A DNA stretch of 39,713 bases from Acidaminobacter hydrogenoformans DSM 2784 (GCF_900103005.1 NZ_FMWL01000024.1:1-39713); one strand, 5' to 3'; numbered from the stretch's first letter, positions 1-7,354 are shown. Notes: generated from the sequence alone by a model not told the origin. Translations and numbers: made by a program.

Positions 1-212
1 ATCAGCAATGTCTTTTTAGACATCAAGGGGAGGTCTTTAATTGTTTGATGTCGATAGTCGTGAATCTTTGAAGTCAATTTGCCACAAGCCGGGCAGTGAG
101 CCTCCTTGGCCTTGGTTGAGATTGTAATTCTTATAAAAGAATCAGAATGGTCGATTTTGTTGATAATACAATCTTTCAAATCTAAGAGTTTACTGGTAGA
201 ATGAGGATGCAC
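1..212 (-). CDS. ISL3-family transposase, N-terminal fragment (cut by window edge)
   Basis: Reading the minus strand from a GTG at 212, the protein begins MHPHSTSKLLDLKDC and continues to a zinc-ribbon knuckle, HCPACGK, followed by KIHDYRHQTIKDLPL. This is the typical N-terminus of ISL3-family transposases: a CPxCG zinc finger, then a HDYR..KDLP segment. A stop codon lies directly upstream of the GTG, and an AAAGGGG ribosome binding site sits about 11 bases before it, which fixes the start. The second half of the zinc finger and the DDE catalytic domain lie outside the window, so I cannot say whether the gene is intact. Confidence 0.75.
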   Translation of the reverse strand, partial: MHPHSTSKLLDLKDCIINKIDHSDSFIRITISTKAKEAHCPACGKLTSKIHDYRHQTIKDLPLMSKKTLL

Positions 213-347
213 TTATATCCAAGCCCCTTTCTTTAATGTTTGTCTAGTCAACTAACATTTTAAGGAGCAAAAGATATAAGTGCATTATTTTTTTGAAAAA
301 AATAATGCTGGGGAGGAATCACCCACCCCAACATTTATTATAGAGCC
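1..347 (-). mobile_element. Partial ISL3-family insertion sequence (5' end only)
   Basis: The minus strand carries the start of an ISL3-type transposase. Ahead of it lies a terminus beginning GGCTCTATAATAAATG at 347, which matches the GGCTCT start of ISL3-family inverted repeats. A small hairpin (AATAATG to CATTTATT, about 290-340) lies inside the end. The rest of the element is beyond the left edge of the window, so the other terminus and any target duplication cannot be seen. Confidence 0.7.
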
Positions 348-413
348 GTTTTTGTTTTCGACATGAACAGGGGACACTATTCGAATCCCTCTTGCTTTAT
401 ATGCCATAAGTAG

Positions 414-441
414 TTGTTGAAGCAGTTAAACTTGGTATAAT
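414..441 (+). promoter_or_regulatory. Sigma-A-type promoter of the HEPN gene
   Basis: TTGTTG (414-419) and TATAAT (436-441) are separated by 16 bases, 34 bases before the start codon of the HEPN gene. The -10 box is perfect and the -35 is good. Confidence 0.55.
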
Positions 442-474
442 AAATTATATTATCAAATTTTCCGGAGGTTTAGC

Positions 475-891
475 ATGGACGTCCGATGGCATCAAAGATT
501 TGAGAGCTATTGCAAAGTATTAGATCAATTAAACGAGGCAATAGAAATTATGAATGAGAAACAGCTTTCAAACTTGGAAAAACAAGGCGTTATTCAATCG
601 TTTGAATATACGCATGAATTGGCCTGGAAAACGTTGAAAGATTTCCTAATGACCAGGGGAACAGTTGATTTGTTTGGATCAAGAGATGTTGTAAGAGAAT
701 CTTTCCAGCTAGGTCTGATAGAGAATGGTGAAATATGGATGGAAATGATTAAGATTAGAAATCTAACGAGTCATACTTACAATGAAACAACAGCAGATGA
801 GATCATTACTTTAATACATGATCACTATTTCTCTGAGTTTGTTCTGTTATATGACAAATTGTTGAGTCAAAAAGAAAAAGAGAGTGAATGA
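475..891 (+). CDS. HEPN-fold toxin / HI0074-type nucleotidyltransferase partner
   Basis: A 138-residue all-helical protein of the HI0074 (nucleotidyltransferase substrate-binding, HEPN-fold) family. The family normally pairs with a small MNT nucleotidyltransferase encoded next door. Here the HEPN ribonuclease signature R-x4-H-x-Y is present (R95, H100, Y102 in KIRNLTSHTY), so it may be an active HepT-like toxin rather than only a binding subunit. The start is ATG behind a good CCGGAGG site. Its stop overlaps an ATG (ATGA at 888-891), the coupling expected for an MNT partner, but that partner is destroyed (see 888-2528). An unopposed HEPN toxin would be harmful, so either this protein is harmless, it is silenced, or another antitoxin serves it. 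Family assignment is firm; toxicity is inference. Confidence 0.8.
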   Translation: MDVRWHQRFESYCKVLDQLNEAIEIMNEKQLSNLEKQGVIQSFEYTHELAWKTLKDFLMTRGTVDLFGSRDVVRESFQLGLIENGEIWMEMIKIRNLTSHTYNETTADEIITLIHDHYFSEFVLLYDKLLSQKEKESE

Positions 892-903
892 TCGTCAACA
901 ACT

Positions 904-1028
904 CATGACTGAAGTCACGAGCTTGTAACTCGCCAGTAGTACAAGCGGCCCCCGGGCCTCCTACCTTTTATCGCCAATGGCGTGCGGTTACATCATGGGC
1001 GGGTTGACTGCCACCCGGACAACGCAGG
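904..1028 (-). ncRNA. Candidate omega RNA (TnpB guide RNA scaffold)
   Basis: TnpB nucleases use a guide RNA made from the 3' end of tnpB and the right end of the element, the guide being the flanking DNA. Here the roughly 125 bases downstream of tnpB are rich in short complementary stretches (for example around GGCCCGGGGGCC, 950-960) and end in the terminal hairpin CGTGACTTCAGTCATG. The predicted guide would start at about 903 and read back into the HEPN gene end. This is inferred from position and family knowledge. Confidence 0.4.
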
Positions 1029-2147
1029 TTATACCGACATTGTCACTTCAGCAATGTACTTCATTCCAATCTGCTGAAGATTCATAGCCCCTATTCGGTC
1101 ATCATTAGATTGATACCCACAGGACTTGCAAGAGAAATGGTGTCTCTTCTTATCTCTGTTTGCCTTGTCAATGTGAGCGCATTTTGGACAGGTTTGCGAT
1201 GTGTAACTTGGATCCACCGCCATCACTTTTGAGCCAGCCTTCCTAACTTTGTATTCAAGCATCTGACGGAGCTGATAGAACGCCCAGGACACTCTGTAAT
1301 AGCGATCCTTTACTCTCACACATTCCGTCGCCTTTCTGATCCCTGTGAGATCTTCAATAACAAAGAGCGCATCTTTACCATATCGTAAGACGAGTGCCTT
1401 TGAGACCTGATGATTCACATCAGTCATCCAACGGTTTTCTCGACTTCCGAGAGATTTAAGTCGTCTTCTTGACGAGGGGGTTTTAACCCGCTGAAGAGAC
1501 TTTCTAACTCTGGTAAAATGCGCTCTTTTGTCTTTGATTTTTCTGCCTGGATCGAAATAGGTTTTCCCGTCTGAGCCGTAAGCGACAGCAAGAAAGTTCA
1601 TACCGAAATCAACCCCTATGACCTGGGCTATCTTGTCATCACGGATCTCTGGGATATCTTTTGTGACAGGGATATGGAGGAAGTATTTGTTGTGCTTCAT
1701 CACTAACTTGGCTGTTCCAAAAGTCCAGGAGCCATCAAAATACTGAGTCATCCCTTTGGTTTCGTAGGGGATTTTGAGCCGGCCCTGCAGGGTGTTGACA
1801 GAGAAAACCTGACCGCTGATCGAATAATCGCGATTCCAGACCAGATCAACCTCAGGTTTCTTGAATTTGACAATGTTCCAATTATGGCCATTCGATTTGG
1901 CGGACTTATATCTGGCGATCACAGTCTTTACAACGGATTGTGCCATCTGAGACTTGAGCCCGTAATCATTTCTAAGTGATCGATAGGTTTTGTCGTGCAA
2001 AATGCACTGATTTAGTACTTTGGTTTCAAATACAATACTGGAGATATAATTGCAACCTTTTCTATAGACCGACATGGTTTCTTTCAAAAGGATAATATTG
2101 TCGGATGTAGGGTAAATCTGAATTTTGGCAGTGATTGTAAACTTCAT
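1029..2147 (-). CDS. tnpB: TnpB, RNA-guided RuvC-like nuclease of IS200/IS605
   Basis: A 372-residue TnpB of normal length. The split RuvC active site is complete: D180 in VIGVDFGMN, E265 in FVIEDLTG and D350 in NDDRIGAMNL. A C4 zinc ribbon lies between the second and third motifs (C320, C323, C340, C343; CPKC...CKSC). The N-terminal part holds the usual wedge domain and a basic Arg/Lys-rich bridge (about 202-240). TnpB proteins cut DNA next to a transposon-specific motif under guidance of an RNA from the element's end, helping the element to persist. All catalytic residues are present and the frame is open, so it may well be active. No tnpA accompanies it. It is transcribed opposite to the HEPN gene that it separates from the remains of the MNT gene. 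Confidence 0.9.
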   Translation of the reverse strand: MKFTITAKIQIYPTSDNIILLKETMSVYRKGCNYISSIVFETKVLNQCILHDKTYRSLRNDYGLKSQMAQSVVKTVIARYKSAKSNGHNWNIVKFKKPEVDLVWNRDYSISGQVFSVNTLQGRLKIPYETKGMTQYFDGSWTFGTAKLVMKHNKYFLHIPVTKDIPEIRDDKIAQVIGVDFGMNFLAVAYGSDGKTYFDPGRKIKDKRAHFTRVRKSLQRVKTPSSRRRLKSLGSRENRWMTDVNHQVSKALVLRYGKDALFVIEDLTGIRKATECVRVKDRYYRVSWAFYQLRQMLEYKVRKAGSKVMAVDPSYTSQTCPKCAHIDKANRDKKRHHFSCKSCGYQSNDDRIGAMNLQQIGMKYIAEVTMSV

Positions 2148-2561
2148 ATCAAAGTCACCTCACTTTCGAGCCTTGATTTACTCACACCTATATTATACCA
2201 TTTTTTAGGACAAACAACGAGCAAAGATTCAAACTTAAGCTTTCCTCACACGACTGAAGTCACGTGTATCCAGCCTATGTTCATGAAATATGGCTTGAGT
2301 GAAAATGTACAAAGGATAATCAAATCTGTCTTTGAAAAATAACCTAAAATTGATCTGATGCTTGAGGGAGATCAATTGAGGCTGGATGATCTTCTCGAGA
2401 TAATGGTGCAACTTGACAATCTCGACCTTCCATATAAATTTGACATATCAATCCGGCATAGCATTCAAAATGAAGCCCTGATTGACCATATTGAAAGGGT
2501 AGGAATCACGTTTTACAGAAAAGATTAAAATCAATTGAAGTCAATAATAGTTCTATGCCTC

Positions 2562-2606
2562 AAAAAATCTGCCGATGGTCATAATGTGATCACCGGCAGA
2601 TTTTTT
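2562..2606 (+). terminator. Intrinsic terminator built on repeat family A
   Basis: AAAAAATCTGCCGATGGTCA pairs with TGATCACCGGCAGATTTTTT across a short loop, giving a strong hairpin with A- and T-tracts on both sides, so it may work in both directions. The left arm holds an exact TGCCGATGGTC (2570-2580). It is followed by a 19-base segment (2607-2625) that recurs exactly after the terminator at 20214. Confidence 0.75.
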
Positions 2607-2711
2607 AGTTGAAGTCTCTAATAATGCAACCTTTCCTTTAATGCTTCCTGGAGTATCTGGCTGAAATTTAGATGCTGCTTTTCTGCAGCTCTATTTAACC
2701 AAGAGGGGATG

Positions 2712-2860
2712 GTCAAGAATCATTGGGGAATCATTGGGGACGGTTCCTATTGTGCTCAAGAAAATCATCGGGAACCGTCCCCATTGTGCTACACCACAAA
2801 AAACAAAAATATCACTTGATCAAAATCATTGGGAACCGTCCCCATTGTGTCACCACAAAA
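2712..2860. repeat. Repeat family B cluster (REP-like)
   Basis: Three copies of the GGGGACGGTTCC word in both orientations, each next to ATCATTGGG or its complement and to ATTGTG(C). They fill most of the gap before yifB. Opposed copies can pair into long hairpins. No gene is seen in this stretch. Confidence 0.75.
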
Positions 2861-2934
2861 ATTTCATTTGCCAAAATGTAAATATATGGTTATAATACAC
2901 ATATATAACATATTCCAAAGGAGGTATTTTTTAG

Positions 2935-4623
2935 GTGGCTACGGTGATTAAGACCATAGGCATGAACGGCCTTGAAGGCTTTGTGATCAAAGTCGAAGCA
3001 AGAATTCTCAAAGGGGTACCTACCATGAGCATCATTGGTCTTGCGGATAAGGCCATTAAAGAGTCCAGAGACAGAATTGAAGCCTGCTTCAACACTATGA
3101 GCATGCGCTTTCCCAAGGGCCGGATCGTCTTCAACATGCTGCCCCAGGACGTTCAGAAGAGCGGGGGATACCTGGACCTGCCCATGTTTCTCAGCCTCGC
3201 CATGGAATGCGGGGAGATTTGTCCCGACAATATAAGCCTGGATGAAACCGTTTTCTTTGGGGGGATCAGCTTGTGCGGGGATCTGGAGAGCTTTAATGGC
3301 ATGCTGCCTATGCTGATCCAGGCCAGGCAAAACGGCATCCGTTACGCTGTGCTGCCAAATGCCTGCATGGCTGAGGCCGTTAAGGTCCACGGCATCCAGT
3401 GCTTTGGGTTTGACACCATTCACGACCTCGTCGACTGGTTTGAGGGGCGGATGCGCCACACGCCAAGAAGTGAGGCGGTGAAGCTGCTGCCGGCCATTTC
3501 AAACCTGGATTTCAGCCAGGTCAAGGGGCAGGACCATCTGATCAAATTTGTCCTGGCGGCTGCGGCGGGCGGGCATAATCTGCTGCTTATTGGTCCCGCC
3601 GGGTGCGGGAAGTCTATGATTGCCAAGCGCATTGAGACCATTCTGCCGGACATGAATGAGGACGAGGCGCTGGAAGTCATGGCAATCCACAGTGTGGCAG
3701 GGTCTCCTCGAAGCCCTGAGGAGGCTATGCGGCGGCCCTTCAGAAGTGTGCATTACAACGCCTCCGCCAACGCCATTATTGGCGGTGGCACGAACGCGAA
3801 GCCCGGGGAGATCACCCTGGCCCACAACGGCGTACTTTTCCTCGACGAATTGCCGGAGTTTTCCCGGACCGCGCTGGAAGCCCTGCGTCAGCCGCTGGAA
3901 GACCGCGTGGTCAGGGTCGCCCGGGTCAAGCAGACAAATGTCTATCCCGCGAACTTCATGCTCGTAGCGGCAATGAACCCTTGTCCCTGCGGCAACTTTG
4001 GCTCCGGTAAATGCATCTGCTCGCCCCACAAGGTCAGGACCTACCGCCAGAGGATCTCGGGGCCCATCCTGGAGCGCATGGATATTCAAAAGTTCATGAA
4101 TAAGGTGGATCTCTTTGAGGACGCGAACGCGAGGCAAAGCACGAAGAGAAAAGAAGGCAGGGGAGGGGGCGGTGATGCTGCAGCGGTTGCGCCTTCCTCA
4201 CCCTCAGACACACTCTTGCACCATGACAGACCGTCACACGACCCTGAGTCTTGCACGCAAGCTCAACCCCCCCAAAACACTCAAAGCCCCAACGCTTCAG
4301 CCAGCCTCAAGAAAAAAGTCGAGATGGCCCGGTCCATTCAGGCTGAACGCTTCAAGGGAGAAGACGGCGTTTGGACCAATGCCCAGATGGACGTCGCCTT
4401 GATCGATCGCTACTGCGTTATTGATGCTGCTTCTTCTGAACTCATCCAGAGCGCGCATGACGCCAGTCAGTTCAGTGCCCGGAGCTATCATAAGATTCTC
4501 AAAGTGGCCCGGACCTTCGCGGATCTGGACGGCGCCGCGAATATCCGCCGTGAAGACGTGGTTTCGGCCCTCATGTCCAGGGATCTTGACAGGATAGAGG
4601 CCACGCCGCTGAAGGGGTGGTGA
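2935..4623 (+). CDS. yifB: YifB/ComM-family AAA+ ATPase (Mg-chelatase-like)
   Basis: This family (ComM in naturally competent bacteria) is a hexameric helicase that extends branch migration of incoming single-stranded DNA during transformation. Order of domains: an N-terminal Lon-like/ChlI fold (1-175), Walker A GPAGCGKS (220-227), Walker B LFLDE (301-305), a cysteine cluster (C350, C352, C360, C362) with RTYRQRISGPILERMD, and a C-terminal lid (about 458-562). At 562 residues it is longer than the usual 500-510. The excess is a low-complexity Gly/Ser/Pro/His-rich insert at about 397-457, just after the arginine-finger region. The start is GTG at 2935 behind AAAGGAGG. The dprA gene follows four bases later, so the two are probably co-transcribed. 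Confidence 0.93.
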   Translation: MATVIKTIGMNGLEGFVIKVEARILKGVPTMSIIGLADKAIKESRDRIEACFNTMSMRFPKGRIVFNMLPQDVQKSGGYLDLPMFLSLAMECGEICPDNISLDETVFFGGISLCGDLESFNGMLPMLIQARQNGIRYAVLPNACMAEAVKVHGIQCFGFDTIHDLVDWFEGRMRHTPRSEAVKLLPAISNLDFSQVKGQDHLIKFVLAAAAGGHNLLLIGPAGCGKSMIAKRIETILPDMNEDEALEVMAIHSVAGSPRSPEEAMRRPFRSVHYNASANAIIGGGTNAKPGEITLAHNGVLFLDELPEFSRTALEALRQPLEDRVVRVARVKQTNVYPANFMLVAAMNPCPCGNFGSGKCICSPHKVRTYRQRISGPILERMDIQKFMNKVDLFEDANARQSTKRKEGRGGGGDAAAVAPSSPSDTLLHHDRPSHDPESCTQAQPPQNTQSPNASASLKKKVEMARSIQAERFKGEDGVWTNAQMDVALIDRYCVIDAASSELIQSAHDASQFSARSYHKILKVARTFADLDGAANIRREDVVSALMSRDLDRIEATPLKGW

Positions 4624-4626
4624 CCT

Positions 4627-5772
4627 ATGCACCCTCCACATCCATTGCCGCAGCTTGCTGCGAACGGTCGCGGACTGCCTTATAAACCCTTTGAACCCTT
4701 GAACCCCCACGATCCCAGTCACCTCTACTGGCTTTGGCTCGCTGAACTGAAGGGTCTGAGCCCCAGGGTGAAGCTTGATCTTCTGCGTCATTTCACCACC
4801 CCACAAGCCCTGTGGTCTACCAATGGTCTCGATCTCCCATCCCTCTCCCAAAGTCACAACCCGGGACTGGGCCCACCTACGCCTGCCCAATGGAAAAAAC
4901 TAAAAGACCTGGATCCGGCGAGTCGCCTTATGGAACGAAATGCGTCACTGGGCATCAAGCTTTGGACGCTGAATCCCGGGGCATATAGGGCTTCGAAGGA
5001 ATTGGCGGATCAATGGGTTGAACCACGACAATCGGAAGATATCTTCTTTGTGGTCTATGTCTTGGGCGAGCCCGTGACCGGACCATCCGCCGCGGTGATT
5101 GGAACCCGCCAGGCATCCGGAGATGGTTATCATGCCACAGAACTCGTCTGCCGCGATTTAATCCAGCGCGGCTTCTGTATCAACAGCGGCCTGGCGCTTG
5201 GGATTGACAGCTTTGCTCACCGCTTTGCGCTGGCAGAAGGCGGGCAAAGCCAGGGGTTTGTGGCCCACGGGCTGGACCGGTGCTACCCCAGCGCCCATTA
5301 TGGCCTCATGCGCAGCTTGACTGAGCACGGTGCCGTGATTTCTCCATTTCCGCTGGGTACAGAGCCTTACAAGGTTAATTTTCTCAGGCGAAATGCGCTA
5401 ATGAGTCTTTGGTCTGAGGAGGTCATTCTGATTGAAGCGGGGTTACAGAGTGGTGCTTTGAATACTGCTGAGCACGCCATTCGTCAGGGAAGACGCTTAT
5501 GGGCCGTTCCGGGACGTCCGGGTTCGAAGGCCTGCGCGGGGAATCAAAAGCTGCTGTCCCAGGGACTCGCTGAGGCTTATCCTGTTGCTCTGGGACCTGG
5601 GGTTGAAACACCAATCCTTACGCTACTCAGAGACACACCCATGTCGATAGGTGCACTTGCGGATGTGATGCGGGTGCCGCTGGCCAGTCTTGAACAGGAA
5701 CTCCTTGAGTACGAGAGAAGTTTATTAGTCGCTTATCTGCCAGATGGACGCTGGCATTACAGGGGGTGGTGA
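4627..5772 (+). CDS. dprA: DprA/Smf DNA-processing protein
   Basis: DprA binds incoming single-stranded DNA during natural transformation and loads RecA. The Rossmann-like core is clear: VIGTR (157-161), SGLALGID (187-194), AHGLDRCYP (213-221), EAGLQSGALNTA (270-281) and AVPG (293-296), with a winged-helix-like C-terminus (about 325-381). Departures from consensus: SGLALGID for SGLARGID and RNALM for RNRII, in the DNA-binding groove, so binding may be altered. The N-terminal 35 residues are Pro-rich. It directly follows yifB and its stop overlaps the next gene by seven bases. The yifB-dprA order is common in Firmicutes. Whether this organism is competent cannot be told from two genes, as both are also widespread in species not known to transform. 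Confidence 0.92.
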   Translation: MHPPHPLPQLAANGRGLPYKPFEPLNPHDPSHLYWLWLAELKGLSPRVKLDLLRHFTTPQALWSTNGLDLPSLSQSHNPGLGPPTPAQWKKLKDLDPASRLMERNASLGIKLWTLNPGAYRASKELADQWVEPRQSEDIFFVVYVLGEPVTGPSAAVIGTRQASGDGYHATELVCRDLIQRGFCINSGLALGIDSFAHRFALAEGGQSQGFVAHGLDRCYPSAHYGLMRSLTEHGAVISPFPLGTEPYKVNFLRRNALMSLWSEEVILIEAGLQSGALNTAEHAIRQGRRLWAVPGRPGSKACAGNQKLLSQGLAEAYPVALGPGVETPILTLLRDTPMSIGALADVMRVPLASLEQELLEYERSLLVAYLPDGRWHYRGW

Positions 5773-6617
5773 GACCGGTGAGCAGAAAACCCACAATAGT
5801 CTACGATGGCGCCATCTACCACATTATCCAGCGCGGCAACAACCGCGCCCATATCTATAATGACCAGCTCGACAAAGCGAAGTTCTGTGATCTGCTGAAA
5901 GAAACCATGGACATGGAAGACTATGGCTTTTCGCTCCTCTATTATGTCCTGATGGATAATCATTACCATCTGATTATTGAGACACCTGAAGCTTCCATTG
6001 ACCGCATTATGCACCGCGTTAATATGCTGTACACGAAATATTACAACAAAAAATACGGACGAAAAGGCGTTCTCTACGAAGGGCGCTATACAGGACTGCT
6101 GATCCTCGAAAACAGCTACTTGCAATCCTTGATCCGTTATATTGCTTACAATCCAGTGCGGGCTGGGCTGGTCAAGGCACCGGCAGAGTATCGCTGGTGC
6201 GCCCACCTGGATATTGTGGCCACGAAGCATGGGCTGGTGGATGTGGCCGGGCTGTTGAGCAAGTTTGATCAGGATCCTGTGAAGGCAAAGGCAGCCTATA
6301 CGCTTCTGATCTCCGGTGACATGCCAGTTCAGAAAAATCAAAGGCAGGTTCAGGATAAGAAGCTTCAGAAGAGAATGACCAATCTGGAGGCCATGCTTTT
6401 CAGTGAAATCAAGGATGATGCCATACGTACGCTGGTGTGTCAGCGGGACAAAACAGCACTAATCAGCGCCCATCGGCAGCAGTTTGCGGAGCGGGCCTAT
6501 CTCGCGGGGTTTTATGTCAAGGAAATCGCGGCACTTTTAAATATGACACCGCGGGCAGTCCATTATATGCTGGAGGGGACAAGGGCGAAGCCCAAGCTGA
6601 TGAGGGGGATGGAGTGA
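5766..6617 (+). CDS. REP-associated tyrosine transposase (RAYT, Y1/HUH superfamily)
   Basis: A 283-residue Y1-transposase. The HUH-type metal-binding motif is H66-Y-H68 in LMDNHYHLIIET, preceded by the typical YHIIQRGNNR (18-27). The candidate nucleophile tyrosines lie in SYLQSLIRYIAYNPVRAG (117-134). The C-terminal part (about 195-283) is a helix-turn-helix-like extension found in single-copy RAYTs. Such enzymes are linked to short palindromic REP repeats rather than to a moving IS. Copies of repeat family B lie directly downstream (6639-6696) and recur through the window, making them the likely cognate repeats. The gene starts inside the end of dprA (GTG at 5766, or GTG at 5769 or 5778), so it may be translated by coupling. 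Confidence 0.85.
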   Translation: MVRPVSRKPTIVYDGAIYHIIQRGNNRAHIYNDQLDKAKFCDLLKETMDMEDYGFSLLYYVLMDNHYHLIIETPEASIDRIMHRVNMLYTKYYNKKYGRKGVLYEGRYTGLLILENSYLQSLIRYIAYNPVRAGLVKAPAEYRWCAHLDIVATKHGLVDVAGLLSKFDQDPVKAKAAYTLLISGDMPVQKNQRQVQDKKLQKRMTNLEAMLFSEIKDDAIRTLVCQRDKTALISAHRQQFAERAYLAGFYVKEIAALLNMTPRAVHYMLEGTRAKPKLMRGME

Positions 6618-6635
6618 AAAGATGGAGTGAAAAAA

Positions 6636-6698
6636 TCAATAGGGACGGTTCCCTGTGAATCATTGGGGAAATCAAAGGGGACGGTTCCCAATGTGCTT
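6636..6698. repeat. Repeat family B copies flanking the RAYT gene
   Basis: Two GGGACGGTTCCC units, one after AATCAATA and one after AATCATTGGGGAAATCAAAG, the second ending CAATGTGCTTT. They lie 20 bases behind the transposase stop codon, the arrangement seen for REP sequences around RAYT genes. Confidence 0.7.
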
Positions 6699-6723
6699 TA
6701 AAGCCATCATTTCGCTTGTATTC

Positions 6724-6738
6724 AAATTATGATATAAT
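6724..6738 (+). promoter_or_regulatory. Promoter/operator of the first Phd/ParE-type module
   Basis: TATAAT (6733-6738) lies 29 bases before the antitoxin start. It is embedded in AAATTATGATATAA (6724-6737), a 14-mer repeated exactly at 38722-38735 in front of the other Phd/ParE-type pair. This suggests a shared operator or a shared promoter ancestry. The -35 is poor. Confidence 0.5.
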
Positions 6739-6767
6739 ATGGCTATGAAATTAAACGAGGTGATGAA

Positions 6768-7046
6768 ATGGATGTCATTATTAGACCTTCAGCAGATGTA
6801 AGAAATCACTATAATGAAATCTCAAAACTTGTTAGAGAATCGCGAAAAGCTGTCATTTTAACAGTTAATGGGAGAGGTGATACGGCTATTTTAGGACTTC
6901 AAGAATTTAATCAGATGGAAGCTGAACTTGAATTGTTAAGGATGCTCGCAGATGCAGAAGATGACGTGAAAAATGGAAGAGTTGAACCTGTTGAAAACGT
7001 TTTCAGGGATCTACGCGCTGAACTGCAAAATAGGAAAAGTTTATGA
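6768..7046 (+). CDS. Phd/YefM-family antitoxin
   Basis: A 92-residue antitoxin. The N-terminal half has the Phd/YefM DNA-binding fold: IRPSADVRNHYNEISKLV, then VILTVNGRGDTAILGLQEF, matching the family pattern of a short helix followed by a pair of strands (nGrg.avlls.eey). The acidic and basic C-terminal half (about 50-92) would be the toxin-wrapping tail. Such proteins neutralise the partner toxin and repress their own promoter by binding operator repeats. The toxin gene overlaps its stop by four bases (ATGA at 7043). The start is ATG behind GAGGTGATGAA. The family is clear; partner specificity is inferred from adjacency. Confidence 0.88.
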   Translation: MDVIIRPSADVRNHYNEISKLVRESRKAVILTVNGRGDTAILGLQEFNQMEAELELLRMLADAEDDVKNGRVEPVENVFRDLRAELQNRKSL

Positions 7047-7354
7047 ACTACGTGATTTTGAGAACGGACAAAGCTGAAGATCAGCTGCGTGACCTCATTT
7101 TTTATATTGCGGATAACTCTGGTGATAATCAATCAGCGCTTGGCTACTTGGAGAAATTGGAATCAGCAATAAATAGGTTGAGAGAATTTCCTGAATCAGG
7201 AAGTCTGCCAAGATACTCTATTTTGAAAAAGCAAGGTTATCGCGTTTTGATAGTTGAAAGACATCTCATATTTTACAAGATTCATAGCGAGCAACGGGTC
7301 GTCATCATTTATGCAATTGTTGATGGAAGAAGGGAATATCGAAATTTGCTGTGA
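7043..7354 (+). CDS. ParE/RelE-superfamily toxin
   Basis: A 103-residue protein with the RelE/ParE fold pattern: LRTDKAEDQLRDLIFYIADNSGD (first helices), LEKLESAINRLREFPESGSLPRY, then the strands YRVLIVERHLIFYKIHSEQRVVIIYAIVDGRREYRNLL. The motif RLREFPESG followed by YRVL..ERHLIFY.I is typical of ParE-like toxins that pair with Phd/YefM antitoxins. ParE members poison DNA gyrase and RelE members cleave mRNA on the ribosome; sequence alone does not settle which applies here. It overlaps the antitoxin by ATGA, so translation is coupled. A family A terminator follows four bases after the stop. Confidence 0.85.
   Translation: MNYVILRTDKAEDQLRDLIFYIADNSGDNQSALGYLEKLESAINRLREFPESGSLPRYSILKKQGYRVLIVERHLIFYKIHSEQRVVIIYAIVDGRREYRNLL

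Larger units (their letters stand above)
904..2267. mobile_element. IS200/IS605-family element carrying tnpB only (IS1341 type)
   Basis: The unit is bounded by two similar imperfect hairpins sharing GACTGAAGTCACG: one at about 904-922 and one at about 2247-2267. Subterminal hairpins without inverted repeats or a target duplication are characteristic of IS200/IS605. Inside is one gene, tnpB on the minus strand; there is no tnpA, so transposition would need a TnpA in trans. It sits within the MNT gene next to the HEPN gene. Exact ends are uncertain by a few bases. Confidence 0.7.
888..2528 (+). pseudogene. Broken MNT nucleotidyltransferase (antitoxin), interrupted by an IS200/IS605 element
   Basis: The ATG at 888 overlaps the HEPN stop and gives MIVNNS before running into a stop in the inserted element. 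Beyond the element, 2277-2528 is one continuous frame: MFMKYGLSENVQRI..., an in-frame TAA at 2340, then PKIDLMLEGDQL... to HIERVGITFYRKD. This matches the HI0073-type family (MxxxYGL start, GSDIDLxLxGDxL, HIERVGxxFY end). The segment that should hold the catalytic GSRA and GSDID motifs is missing: PKIDL runs straight into LMLEGD. This is what a deletion between two similar ATTGATCTG-like stretches would leave. With an insertion, a stop and a deleted active site, the gene is dead. Confidence 0.75.

Noticed and set aside
372..400. GGGGACACTATTCGAATCCC resembles a tRNA T-arm
   Set aside because: The loop is too long and there is no acceptor, D- or anticodon arm around it; most likely chance.
2707..2716. 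GGGATGGTCA considered as a degenerate family A word
   Set aside because: Only GATGGTC matches; such seven-base matches are expected by chance.
2890..4137. Minus-strand open frames opposite yifB (2890-3459 and 3499-4137)
   Set aside because: Shadows of the G+C-rich yifB coding strand; no start sites and no recognisable domains.
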